Assembly: GCF_000471905.2 (NCBI RefSeq)
Contig: NW_006499809.1
Location: 389,798-453,797 of the forward strand
From: Amborella trichopoda
Lineage: Eukaryota; Streptophyta; Magnoliopsida; Amborellales; Amborellaceae
Direction of reading: 5' to 3'
Length of the DNA stretch: 64,000 bases
Of the stretch, positions 38,701 through 52,690 are shown one piece after another. Under the pieces are notes generated by a model that saw only the letters and a list, made by a program, of their open reading frames with translations, was not told the DNA's origin and did no database searches. A program made the translations under genes and the position numbers. The first letter of the stretch is position 1; every line of letters starts with the position of its first letter.

Positions 38701-41700
38701 ACTGCTTAGCCTAGGTCCATACTGTCAGACCCTAAACTGCTCAGCCTCGGTCCATACTGCATGACCCAAAACTGTTCAGCGTTGATCCATCTTGCATGAC
38801 TCTAAACATTTTAGCCACGGTCCATACTGCATTACCTTAAACTGCTCAGCCTGGATCCATATTGCATGACCCTAAACTGCTATGCCTCGGTTCATACTAC
38901 AATATCAAAAATTGCTAAGCCACTGTCCCTACGGTATGACTCTTAACTGCTCAGCCTTGATCCATATTGCATGACCATAAACTGCTCAGCCTCGGTCCGT
39001 ACCGCATGACCCTAAACTGCTCAGTCTTTATCCAAATTGCATGACCCTAGACTGCTCTGCCACGGTCTATACAACCCCTCAACTGCTCAACCTATATCCA
39101 TAATGCATGACCCAAAACTGCACTTCCTCGGTCCATACTGCATGACCTTAAACTGCTCAGCCTCAGTCCATACAGCATGATCGCAAACTGCTCAGCTTCA
39201 GTCCATACTGCATGACCCTAAACTGCTTAACCTCGGTCTATACTGCATGACCCTAAATTGCTTAGCCTCAGTCCGTACTGCATGACCTTGAACTTCTCAG
39301 GCTCGATCCATACTGCATGACCAAAAATTGCTCAGCCTCGGACCATCTTGCATGACTCTAAACTACTCAGCGTCGGACCTTACGACTTGACCATGAATTG
39401 CTTAGCCTGGGTACATACTGCATGACCCTAAAATTCTTAGCCTTGGGCCATACTGCATGACCCTAAATTGTTCAGCCTCATTCCACACTACATTACCCGA
39501 AACAGCTTAGCGTCGATCCATATAATATGACCCTAAACTACTGAGTCTCGATCCATACTGGATGATCATAAACTTCTCAGCCTCGATCCAAACTGCATGT
39601 CACAAAACTGCTCAGCCTCGATCCATAATTCAAGACCTAAACTGCTCTGCCACGGTTCAGACGGCATGACCTTAAACTGCTCAGCCTCGGTCTATACTGC
39701 ATGATGCTAAACTGCTATGCCTCGATCAATCTTGAATGACCCTAAACTACTCTGCCTAGGTCCATACTGCATGCCCCTAAACTGCTCAACCTCCATTCTG
39801 CATGACCCTAAACTTCTTAACCTCATTCCATACTGCATGACCCTAAATTTCTAAGCCTTGATCCATATTGCGTTACCTTAAACTGCTCTGCCTCGGTCCA
39901 AATATGAACCTAAACTACTCAGCCTCGATCTATTCCGCATGACCCTAAACTGTTCAGCCTAGGTCTATACTGCATGACCCTACATTGCTTAGCCTCGAGC
40001 CATACTGCATGACTATAAACTGCTCCGCCTCATTCCATAGTGCTGGACACTAAACAACTTAGATTAACCTCAGCCTATACTGCTCAACTTAAGTCCATAA
40101 TGCATGACCCTAAACTTCTTAACCGCGGTCCATACTGCATGTCTCTGTTAAGCTGCGGTCCATACTGCACGACCCTAAACTGCTTAGCCTCGATCCAAAT
40201 ATCTTGACCCTAAACTGCTCAGCCTCGGTCTATGCTGCATGACCCTAACCTGCTCAGCCTCGGTCCATATTGCATGACCCTAATCTGCTATGCAGCGACA
40301 CATACTGCATGAACCTAAACTACTCAGCCTCTGCTTATACCACATGACTTTATACTGCTCAGCCTCGGTCAAGATTGCATGCCCGCAAACTGCTCAGCCT
40401 CGATCCTTAATGCTTGACCCTAAACTGCTGAGGCTCGATCCATAATGTATGACCCTAAACTGCTCAGCCTCGGTCCATACTACATGACCTTAAACTTCTC
40501 AACCTCCGTCCATGCATCATGACCCTAATCTGCTCAACCTCCGTCCATATTACGTGACCTTAAAGTGCTCATCCTCGGTCTATTATGCATGACCCTAAAC
40601 TGCTTAGCCTCGGTCCATACTGCTAGACCCTAAACTGCTCAGCCTCGGTCCATACTGCATGACCCAAAACTACTCAGACTTGGGCCATCTTGCACGACTC
40701 TAAACTTTTCCATACTGCATGACCCTAAACTTCTAAGCCTCGGTCAATTTTTCATGACTCTAAACTGCTCTGCCTAGGTCCATACTGCATTACCCAAAAT
40801 AGCTAAGCCACGGTCCATATGGTATGACTCTAAACAGCTCAGGCTCGGTCCATATTGCATGACCATAAACTGCTAAACCTCGGTCCATACTGCATGACCC
40901 AAAACTGCTCAGCCTCTATCCAAATTGCACGACCCTAAACTGCTCTTCCTCGGTCCATACTGCATGACCCTAAACATCTCAGCCTCGATCCATACTGCAC
41001 GACCCTAAACTGCTCAGCCTCAGCCCATTGTCCATTACCCTAAACTGCTCAGTGTCGGTCCATACTGCATGACCCTAAACATCTTAGCCTCGGACTATAC
41101 TACATGAACTTAAACAGCTTAGCCTCGGTCCATACATCATGACCCAAAACTGCTCAACGTCAATCCATAATGCATGACCTTAAACTGCTCTACCTCGGTT
41201 CATACTACATGACCTTAAACTGCTCAGCCTCAGTCCATACTGCATGACCCTAATCTACTCAGCCTCAGTCCATACTGCAAGACCCTAAATAGCTCAGCCT
41301 TGGTCTTTACTGCATGAACCGTAAACTGCTCTGCCTAGATCCATACTGCTTGACCCAAAACTGCTCAGCCTCAATCCATCTTGCATGACTCTAAACTGCT
41401 CGGCCTCGGTCCTTACGGCATGACACTAAACTGCTCAGCCAGGGTACATACTGCTTGACCCTAAAATGCTTATCCCTGGTCCATACTGCATAACCCTAAA
41501 TTGTTCAACCTGGCTCCTTACTGCATTACCCGAAACTCGATAGCCTCGATCCATACAGCATGACTCTAAACAGCTTAATCTCGGTCCATACAGCAGCACC
41601 ATAAACTGGTCAGCCTTGGTCTAGACTGCATGACCCTAAATTGCTCAGCCTCAATCCATAACTGATGACCCTAAATAGCTCTACCTCGGTTCACACTGCA

Positions 41701-44700
41701 TGACCTTGAACTACTCAACCTCGGTCCAAACTGCATTACCCGAGACTTCCTAGCCTCGGTCCATACAGTATGACCCTAAACTGCTCAGACTCGATTCATA
41801 TTTCATGACCATAAACTTCTCAACCTCGTTCCATACTGCATGACCCTAAACTGCTCAGCCTCGTTCCATATTTGGTGACCCTAAACAGCTCTGCCTCGAT
41901 CCATACTGCATGACTCTAAACAGTTCAGCCTCGATCCATAACGCATGCCCCTAATTTTCTCAGCCTCGATCCATACTGCATGACCCTAAACATCTCAACG
42001 TCGTTCCATACTGCATGGCGCTAAACATCTAAGCCTCGGTCCATATTGCTAGCCTTAAACTGCTCACCGTCAGTCCATACTACATGAACCTAAACTGCTC
42101 AGCCTCGATCTATACTGCATGACCCTAAACTGCTCAGCCTCGGTCTATACTGCATGACCCTAAACTTCTTAGCCTCGGTCCGTACTGCATGACTATAAAG
42201 TGCTCAGCCTCATTCAATATTGCACTACCCTAAACTGTTCAACTCAGTCTCGGTCCATACTGCATGACCGAAAACTGCTCAGCCTCAGTCCATCTTGCAT
42301 GACTTTAAACTGCTCAGCCACGGTCAACACTGCATGACCCAAAACGGCTTAGCCTCGGTCCATATTGGATTACCTTAAACGCATCAGCCACAGTCCATAC
42401 TGCATGACCCTAAACTGCACAGCCGCGATTCGTACAGCCTGCGCCGAAACTGCTCTGCCTCTGTCCATACTGCATGAGCTTAAACTTCTCAGCCTTGGTC
42501 CATTTTGCATGACCCTAAATTGCTCAGCCTCGATCCATATTGCATGACCTTAAACTGCTCAGCCTCGGTCCATACTGCATTACCTAAAACTACCCAGCCT
42601 CGGTCCATACTGCATGACATTAAACATCTTAGCCTTGAACTATACTACACGATCATAAATTGCTCTGCCTCGGTCCATACATCAGGAACCTAAACTGCTC
42701 ACCCTCGATCCATACTACGTGACCTTAAAATGCATAGCCTCGGTCCATACTATGTGACCTTAAACGGCATAGCCTCGTTTCGTCTTGCAAGACCCTAAAT
42801 TGATAAGCCTCAGTCCATACTACATGACCCTAAACTGCTCAGGCTCGATCCATACTACTTGACCAAAAACTGCTCAGCCTCGGTCCATTTTGTCTGACTC
42901 TAAACTGCTCAGCGGCGGTCATTACGCCATGGCCCTAAACGTCTTAGCCTGGGTGCATACTGCATGACCCTAAAATGCTTAGCCTGGGGCCATACTGCAT
43001 GACCCTAAACTGTTTAGCCTCGGCTCGCACTGTAATACCCGAAACTGCTTAGCCTCGATCCATACAATATGATCTTAAACTGCTGAGTCTCGATCCAAAC
43101 TGCATGACTACAAACTGCTCAGCCTCGATCCATACTGCATGTCCCTAAACTGCTCAGCCTCGATCCAAACTTGATGACCCTAAACTGCTCTGCCTCGGTT
43201 TATACTGCATGACCCTAAACTGCTCGGCCTCGGTCCATACTACATGATGCTAAACTGCTCTGCCTTAGTCCATACTGCATGACCCTAAACTACTCAGCCT
43301 CCGTCCATACTGCATGTCCCTAAACTGCCCAGCCACGATCCGCACTGCATGACCCTAAACTTCTCATTGTCATTCCATACTGCATGACCCTCAACTTCGA
43401 AGCCTCTGTCCATATTGCTTGACATTAAATTGCTCAGCCTCTCTTCATACTACGCGAACCTAAACTGCTCAGCCTCGATCCATACAGCATGACCCTAAAC
43501 TGCTCAACCTCGGTCTATACTGCATTACCCTAAGCTTGTTAGCCTCGGTCCATACTACATGACTATAAACTGCTCTGCCTCATTACATACTGCAGGACCC
43601 TAAAATTATCACCCTAATCTCGCTCCATACTGCTCAACCTAGGTCCATAATGCATGACCCTAAACTGCACAGCCACGGTCCATACTGCATGACCCTGCTA
43701 AGCCTCGGTGCATACTGCATGACCCTAAACTTCTTAGCCTTCATCCAAATCGCTTGACCCGAAACTGCTCAGCCTCGGTCTATGCTGTATGACCCTAAAA
43801 TTCTCAGCCTCAATCCAAACTGCATGACCCAAATCTGCTCAGCCTGTGTCCATATTGCATGACCCTATACTGCTCAGCCTTTGTCCATACTGCATGACCT
43901 TATACTGCTCAGCCTCGTCCAAGATTGCATGACCATAAATAGCTCTGCCTCGATCCTTACAGCTTGGTCCTAAACTGCACAGCCTCGATCCATAACGCAT
44001 GAACCTAAACTGCTATGCCTTGGTCCATACTGCACGACCCTAAACTGCTCAGCCTCGATCTATATTGCATGACCCTAAACTGCTTAGCTTCGGTCCATAC
44101 TGCAAGACCCTAAATTGCTCTGCCTCTGTCCATACTGCATGACCCAAACTTGCTCAGCCTTGGTCAATCTTGCGTGACTTTAAACTTCTCAGCCTCGGTC
44201 CATACTGCATAACCTTAAACTGGTCAGCCTCGGTCCATATTGCATGACCCTAAACTCCTCTGCCTCGGTCCATACTGCATTACCCAAAACTGCTAAGCCT
44301 CGGTCCATACGGTATGACTCTAAACTGCTCTGCCTCGGTCCATATTGCATGACCCTAAACTTCTCATCCTCGGTCCGTACTGCAGGACCCTAAACTGCTC
44401 AGCCTCGACCCAAATTGCATGACCCTAAATTGCTCTGCCTCGATCCATACTGCATGACTCTAAACTGCTTAGCCTTGATCCATACTGCACGACTCTAAAC
44501 GTCTTGGCCTCGTTCCATACTGCATGACCCTAAACTTCTAAACCTAGCTCCATACTGCATTACTCAGAACTGCTTAGCCTCGGTCCATATACTATGACCC
44601 TAAACTGCTCCGTCTCGATCCATACTGCATGACCAATGACTGCTCAGCCTCGGTGCATAGTGCATGACCTTAAACCGCTCAGCCTCGATCCATAATGTAT

Positions 44701-47700
44701 CCCCCTAAAGTGCTCAGCTGCGATCCATACTGCTTGACCCTAAACTTCTTAGCCTCGTTTCATATTGCATGACCCTAAACTTTTCAGCCTTGGTCCATAC
44801 TGCTTGACCTTAAACTGCTCAGCCTCGGTCCATACTACAAGAACCTAAACTGCTCAGCCTCGGTCCGTACTGCATGACCCTAAACTGCTCAGCCTTGATG
44901 TATACTACCTCACGCTAAATTGGTTAGCCTCAGTCCATACTGCTTGACCCTAAAGTGCTCAGCCTCGTTCTTTGCCGCACGACCCTAAACTGCTCGGCTC
45001 AACCTCAGTCCATACTGCATGACCATAAACTTCTCAACCTCGGTCCGTAATGCATGACCCTAAATTGCCCAGGCCTCACTCAGCCTCGGTCCATATAGTC
45101 TAGCCCTAAGCTGCTCAGCCTCGCTCCATATTGCTTGATTCTAAATTGCTCAGCTTCGGTTCATACTGCATTACCCTAATATGCTCAACCTTGATGCATA
45201 CTGCTTGATCCAAAATTGCTCAGCCTCGGTCCATATTGCATGACTTTAAACTGCTCAGCGTCGGTCCTTACGGCACGAACATAAACATCTTAGCCTGGGG
45301 ACATACTGGATGACCCTAAACTGCTCTCCTCGGTTCACACTGCATGACCCTAAGCTGCTCAACCTCGATCCATAATGCATGACCTTAAACTTCTCTGCCT
45401 CGGTACATACTGCATGACCTTAAAACAGCTCAGCATCGATCCATACTACATGACCCTAAACTGCTCAGCCTCGATCCATAATGCATGACACTAAACTACT
45501 CAGGCTCAGTCCATACTGCATGACCCTAAACTACTCAACCTCTGTCCATACTGCATGACCCTAATCTGCTCAGCCTCAGCCCATACTGCATGACCCTAAA
45601 CGTCTTAGCCTCGGTCCATACTTCATGACCTCATACTGCTCAGCCTCAATCCAGATTACTTGACCTTGAACTCCTTAGCCTCAATCCACACAGCTTGACC
45701 TTAGAGCCTCAATCCATAATGTATGACCCTAATCTGCTCTGCCTCGGTCCATACTACATGACCCAAAACTTCTTTACCTCCGTAGATAATGCATGACCCT
45801 AATCTGCTCAGCCTCGGTCCATACTGCATGATGGTAAACTACTCAGCCTCGGTCTATACTGCATGACCCTAAACTGCTTAGCCTCTGTCCATACTGCATG
45901 ACCTTAAACTACTCAGCCACGGTCCATACTGCATCACCCCAAACTACTCAACCTCGGTCCACATTGCATGACCCTAAACTACTCTGCCTCGGTCCATACT
46001 GCATAGCCTCGGTCCATATTGTACGACTCTAAACCCCTCACCCTCGATCCATATTGCATCATAAACTGCTCAGCCTTGGTCCGTATTGCATGACCTTAAA
46101 CTGCTCAGCCTTGATCCAAAATGCATGACTTTAAATTGCTCTGCCTCAGTCCGTACTGCATGACCCTAAACTTCTCTGCCTTAGTCCACACTGAATGCCC
46201 CTAAACTACTCTGTCTCGATCCACAGTGTGTGACCCTAAACCTCTTAGCCTCGTTCCATACTACATGACCCTAAACTCCTCAGCCTCGCTTCATATTGCA
46301 ATACCGAACCTTCTTAACCTCGGTCCGTACAATATGAACCTCAACTGCTCAGTCTCGGTCCATACTGCATGATGACAAATTACTCAGCCTCGGTCCATAC
46401 TCCATGACCCTAAAGTGCTCGGCCTCTATCCATAATTGATGACCCTAAACTGCTCTCCCTCGGTCCATCTTGCATGGGCCAAAACTGCTCAGCCTAGGTC
46501 CATAATGCATGACTCTAAACTTCTCAGGCTCAGTCCTTACGGTTTGACCTAAAATTGCTCAGCCTCAGTCCATCTTGCATGACTCTAAACTGCTCTATGT
46601 CGGTCCTTATGGAATGAACCTAAACTGCTTAGCCTAGGAGCATACTGTGTGACCCTAAAATTCTTAGCCTTTGGCCATACTGCATGACCCTAAACTGTTC
46701 AGCGTCGGTCCATACTCCATTCCCCAAAATTGCTTACCCTTGGTCTGTACAACATTACCCTAAATTGTTCAATCTCGGTCCATATTACATGACTATAAAC
46801 TGCTCCGCCTCAGTCCATACTGCACGTTCCAAAGTTGCTCAGCCTCCATCCGTAATAGATGACCCTAAACTGCTCTGCCTCGGTTCATACTGCATGACTC
46901 TAAACTGCTCAGGCTCGGTCCGTACTGCATTACTCGAAACTGCTTAGCCTCTATCCTTTCAGTTAAACTGCTCAATCTCGGTCCATACTGCATGACCATA
47001 AACTGCTCACCCTCATTCCTTACTGCATGACCCTAAGTGCTCAACCTCGATACATAACTGATGACCCTAAACTGCTCTGCCTTGGTCCATAATACATGAC
47101 CCTAAACTGCTCAGCCTCGATCCATACTGCATGCCTCTAAACAGCTTAGCCTCGATCCTACAACATTACCCAAAACCTCTTAGCCTCATTCCATACTTCA
47201 TGGCGTTAAACAGTTAAGCCTAGGTCCAAATTGCTTGACCTTAAATTGGTCAGCCTCGATCCATACTACATGAAACTAAACTGCTCAGCCTCAGTCCAGA
47301 CTGCATGACCATAAACTGCTCAACCTTGATCCAAAATGCATGACCCTAAACTGCTCTACCTCGGTCCATACTGCATGATGCTAAACTATACTGAATGCCC
47401 CTAAACTACTCAGCCTCGATCCATCTTGCACGACCCTAAACTTCTCGGCCTCGTTCCACACTACATGACCCTAAACTCATGAGCCTAGCTCCATACTGTA
47501 TTACCCAAAACTGCTTAGCCTTGGTCCATACAATATGACCCAAAACTGCTCAGTCTCGGTCCATACTGCATGACCATAAACTGCTCAGCCTCGCTCCATC
47601 TTGCATGACCTTAAACTGCTCAGCCTCGATCCATAATTGATGACCCTAAACTGCTCTGCCTTGGTCCGTACTGCATGACCCCAAACTGCTCAGCCTCGGT

Positions 47701-48300
47701 CCATAATGCGTGACCCTAAATAGCTTAGGCTCGGTCCATACTGCTTGACACAAAATTGCTCAGCCTTGGTCCATCTTGCATGACTCTAAACTGCTCAGCA
47801 TCGGTCCTTACGGCATGAGTTTAAACAGCTTAGCCCGGGTACAAACTGCATGACCCTACAATGCTTAGCCTTGGGCCATAATGCATGACCCTAAATTGCT
47901 TTGCTTGGGTCTATACAATATGACCCTAAACTTTTCAGTCTCGATCCATACAACCTGACCATATACTGCTCAGCCTCTGTCCATACTATATGTCCCTAAA
48001 TTGCTCAACCTCGATCCATAATAGATGATCCTAAACAGTTCTGCCTCAGTTCATACTGCATGACTCTAAACTGCTTAGCCTCGGTGCATACAGTATGACC
48101 CTAAACTGCTCTGCCTAGATCCATACTGCATGACCATAAACTGCTCACCCTCGTTCCAGATTGCATGACCTTAAACTGCTCTGCCTCGATCCATACTGCA
48201 TGACCATAAACTGCTCACCCTCGTTCCAGATTGCATGACCTTAAACTGCTCAGCCTCGATCCAGAATTGATGACCTTAAACTGTTCTGCCTCGGTCCATA
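35740..48300 (+). repeat. Second higher-order repeat domain with longer, irregular period
   Basis: The GGGTACA / AAAATGCTTAGCCTTGG / CATTACCCGAAAC / CAATATGACC / GACCATAAAC / AATTGATGACC series seen at 18.9-24 kb reappears, led by units near 35757, 37530, 39407, 41440, 42950, 45295, 46635 and 47830. Distances range from about 1.2 to 2.3 kb. The same higher-order unit is therefore present but has been lengthened by inserted runs and reshuffled. Many copies contain a second diagnostic run with CATGCCCCTAAAC and CTAAACTTCTCAGCC between the leading units. Confidence 0.7.
48111..48250 (+). repeat. Near-identical 70-bp (two-unit) duplication in the satellite
   Basis: Positions 48111-48180 and 48181-48250 are the same two-unit block, starting CTGCCTMGATCC and containing GACCATAAACTGCTCACC and TTCCAGATTGC. 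By eye they differ at one base (A versus C in the sixth to seventh position). Against the general divergence of neighbouring units this is a recent duplication. Confidence 0.92.
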
Positions 48301-50959
48301 CTGCATGAACCTAAACTGCTCAGCCTCGGTCCGTACTGCATGCCCCTAAACTGCTCGATCCATACTGCATGACCCTAATCCTCTCAGTCTCATTCCATAC
48401 TGCATGACCCTAAACGTCTAAGCCTCGGTCCATATAGCATGACCATAAACTGCGTAGCCTCGGTCTGTATTGCATGACCCTAAACTGCTCAGCCTCGATC
48501 CAAAATGCATGACCCTATATTGCTCTACCTCCGTCCATACTGCATGACCCTAAACTGCTCAGCCTCTGTCCATATTAAATGCCCCTAAACTACTCAGCCT
48601 TGATACATATTGCACGACCCTTAACTTCTCGGCCTCATTCCGTACTGCATTACCCGAAACTGCTTAGCCTCGGTCCATACAATATGACCCTAAGCTGGTC
48701 AGTCTCGATCCATACTGCATGACCATAAACTGCTCAGCCTCGGCCCATGCTGCATGACCCTAAACTACTCAGCCTCAATCAATAATTGATGACCATAAAC
48801 TGCTCTGCCTCGGTCCATACTGCATGACCCTAAACTACTCAGCCTCGGTCAATAATGCATGCCCCTAAACTCCGCAGCCTGGATCCATACTACTTGATGC
48901 TAAACTTCTCAGCCTCGTTTCATACAGCATGACCCTAAACTTCTTAGCCACTATCCCTGTTGCTTGACCTTAAACTCCTTAGCCTCGGTCCAATACTACA
49001 TGAACCTAAACTGCTCAGCCTTGGTCCATACTGCAAGACCCTAAATTGCTCAGCCTCGTTCCATATTGCACGATCGTAAACTGCTCAGCTCAACCTCGGT
49101 CTATACTGTATGACCCTAAACAGCTCAACCTCAGTCCATCATGCATGATCTTAGTCCATACTGCATGACCCTGCTAACCCTCGGTCCATACTGCCTAGCC
49201 CAAACTGCTCAGCCTCGGTTCATACTGTATGACCTTAAATTGCTCAGCCTCCGTCCATACAGCTTGATCTTAAACTTTTGAGGCTTAGTTCATACTGCTT
49301 GACCCCAAACTCCTCAGCCTCCGTCCATCTTGCATAGCCTCGGTTCGTAAGCCACAACCCTAAACTACTCAGCGTCGAGACGTATTTCATAACCCTAAAA
49401 TGCTCTGCCTCGATCCATACTGCGTTACCCGAAACTGCTTAGCCTCGGTCCATATAGTATGACCCTAAAATGCCCAGTCTCGGTCCACAATGCATGACCA
49501 TAAATTGCTCTGCCTAGGTCCGTATTGCATGACCCTAAACTGCTCAACCTGGATCCATAATTGATGACCCTAAGCAGCTCTGCCTCGGTCCATACTGCAT
49601 GACCCTAAATTGCTTTGCCTTGGTCCACATTGCATGCCCCTAAGTTTCTCAGCCTCGATCCATACTGCATGATCCTAAACTTCTCAGCCTCATTCCATAC
49701 TGCATGAACCTATACTTCTCAGCCTCGGTCTATACTGCTTGACCCTAAACTGCTTAGCCTTGATCCATAGTGCATGACCCTAAATTGCTCAGCCTTGGTC
49801 CATACTGCTTGGCCAAACTACTCAGCCTCCTTCCATATTTCATGACCTTAAACTGCTCAACCTCGGTCCATACTACCTCACCCTAAACTCCTCAACCTAA
49901 ACTGCTCAGCCTAGATCCATAAGGCATGACCCTAAACTGCTCTTAGTGCATGACCCTAAACTACTCGGCCTCGATCCTTTATGCATGGCCCTAAACTGCT
50001 CTGGCTCTGCCATACTGCAGGACCCTAAACTGCTCGAACTAGGTCCATACTGTCAGACCCTAAACTGCTCAGCCATGGTCCATACTACATGACCCTAAAC
50101 TGCTTAGCCTTGGTCTATACTGCTTGATCCCAAACTACTTAGCCTCAGTCCGTACTGCTTGACCCTAAATTGTCCAACCTTCGTCCATACTGCACGACCC
50201 TAAACTGCTCAGCTTAGCCTCGGTTCATCCTGCATGACCCTAAATTACTTAGCGTCGGTCCATAATGCCTGACCTCAAATTTCTCAAACTCAACCACAAT
50301 CCATGACTCTAATCTGCTCAGCCATGGTCCATTCTCCATGACCCTGCTCAGCCTCGATCCATTCCCCATGACTCTGCTCGGTCCATATTGCATAACCCTA
50401 AACTGCTCAGCCTCGATTCATACGGCATGACCCTAAATACCTCAGCCTCAATCCACACTGAATGACCATAAACTGCTCAGCCGCCATCCCTACTGCATGG
50501 GCCAAAACTACGAAGCCTCGGTCCATAGTGCATGACCTTAAACTGCTAAGCCTCTGTCCGTGGTGCATGACCCAAAACGGCTTAGCCTCGGTCCATATTG
50601 CATGACCCTAAACTTCTCAGCCTCGGTCCATACTGCATGACCCTATCCTGCTCAGCCTCGGTCCATACTGCATGACCCTAAACTCCTTTGCCTCGGTCCA
50701 TGCTGCATGACCCAATACTTCTCAGCCTCGATCCATACAACATGACCCTAAACTGCTCAGCCTCGGTCCATACTGCATGACCCTAAACTGCTCAGCCTCA
50801 GTCCATACTGCATGACCCTAAACGTCTCAGCCTCGATCCATAGTACATGACCCTAAATTTCTCAGCCTCATTCCATACTGCATGACCCTAAATTGGTCAG
50901 CTTCGATCCATACTGCATGACCCTTAACTGCTTAGCCTCAGTTCGGACTGCATGACCTC

Positions 50960-52690
50960 AAACTGCTCAGCTTCTGTCCATATTGCATTATCTTATATTG
51001 CTTAGCATCGGTCCATATTGCATGGTAATAAATTGCTCAGCCCAGATCCATAACGTTGGACCTCAAATTACTCAGACTCGGTCCATACGTGATGACCGTC
51101 TACCGCTCGGCCTCAAACCAAACTGCTTGACCCTAAATTGCTCCGCCTCAGTCCATACTGCATGACCCTAAACTGCTTAGCCTCGGTCTGTACTGCATGA
51201 CCCTAAACTGACCAGCCTCCGTCCGTACTGCACGACTCTAAACTGCTCAGCTCAGCCTTGATCCATATTGCATATCTTTAAATGGCTCAGCCTCGGTACA
51301 TGCTGCTTGACCCTAAACTGCTAAGCCTCGGTTCGTAGTGCCTGACGCTAAACTGCTTAGCCTCGGTCCATATTGCGTGACCCTAAACTGTTAAGCCTCA
51401 TTCCCTACTACATGACCTCAGACTACTCAGCCTCGGTCCATACTGCTTGACCCTAAACTCCGTAGCCTCGATCCATACTGCATGACCCAAAACTACGCAG
51501 CTTCGATCCATATAGCATGACCCTAAATCGCTTAGCCTCGGTCCATACTACATGACTCTAAACTGCTCAGCCTCAGTCCATACTACATGACCCTAAACTT
51601 CTCTGCCTCGATCCATAGTACATGACCCTAAACTGCTCAACCTTGGTCCATACTGCATTACCCTAAACCACTCAGCCTCTGTCCATACTGCGTGACCCAA
51701 AACTGCTCGGCCTCGGTCTAGACTGTTTGACTCTAAATTACTCAGCTTTTGCCCATACTGCATGATCTTATATTGCTCAGAATCGGTCCATACTACATGG
51801 CATTAAACTGCTCAACCCGGATCCATAACGTCGGACCTCAAACCGCTCAGCCTCAGTCCATACGTCATGACCGTAAACCACTCGGCCTCGGTCCAAACTG
51901 GTTGACCCTAAATTGCTCAGCCTCGGTCCATACTGCATGACCTAACCAGCTTCGCCTCAGTCCGTACTGTATGACCCTAAATTGCCTAACCTTTGTCCAT
52001 ATTGTATGACCCTAAACTACACATCTCAGCCTCAGTCCATACTGCATGACCCGAAATAACTCAGGCTCAGTCCATACTACAAGACCCTAAACTAGTTAGC
52101 ATTGGTCCATATTGCATGACCCTTAACTGCTCAGCCTCAGTCCATATTGTATGACCTTAAACTGCTCAGCCTCGATCCACACTACATGAACCTAAACTAC
52201 TCAGCCTCAGTCCATACTTTATGACCCTAAACTGCTCAACCTCGGTCCATACTGCATGACCCTAAACTGCTCAGCCTTGGTCCAAACTGCAAGACCCTTA
52301 ACTGCTCAGCTTCTATCCATATTGCATTATCTTAAATTACTCAGCCTCGATCCATACTGCATTACCTTAAATTGTTCAGCCTTGATCCATACTGCATGTC
52401 CACAAACTGCTCAGTCTCGGTCCATATTGCATGACTCTAAACTGTTAAGCCTCGGTCCTGACTGCTTGACCCTAAATTGCTCAGCTTATGTCCAAACTGC
52501 GTTATCTTAAATTGGTCAGCATCTGTCCATCATGCATGGCATTAAACTGCTCAGGCTGGATCAATAACGTCGGACCTCAAATAGCTCAGCCTCGATCCAT
52601 ACGTCATGACCATAAACTGCTCGGCCTCGGTCCATACTGCTTGACCCTGAATTGCTCAGCCTCAGTCCATACTGCATGACCCTAAACTAT
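50960..52690 (+). repeat. Higher-order repeat domain, period about 0.75 kb
   Basis: Three copies of a distinctive run end the array. The run holds a CATTATCTTA-type unit, a CATGGCATTAAAC-type unit, ATAACGTCGGACCTCAAA, a CATACGTCATGACCGTAAA-type unit and CACTCGGCCTC-type variants. The ATAACG landmark is at 51050, 51825 and 52564, that is 775 and 739 bp apart, about 21-22 monomers. This subfamily is not seen elsewhere in the window, so the right end of the array amplified independently. Confidence 0.85.
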
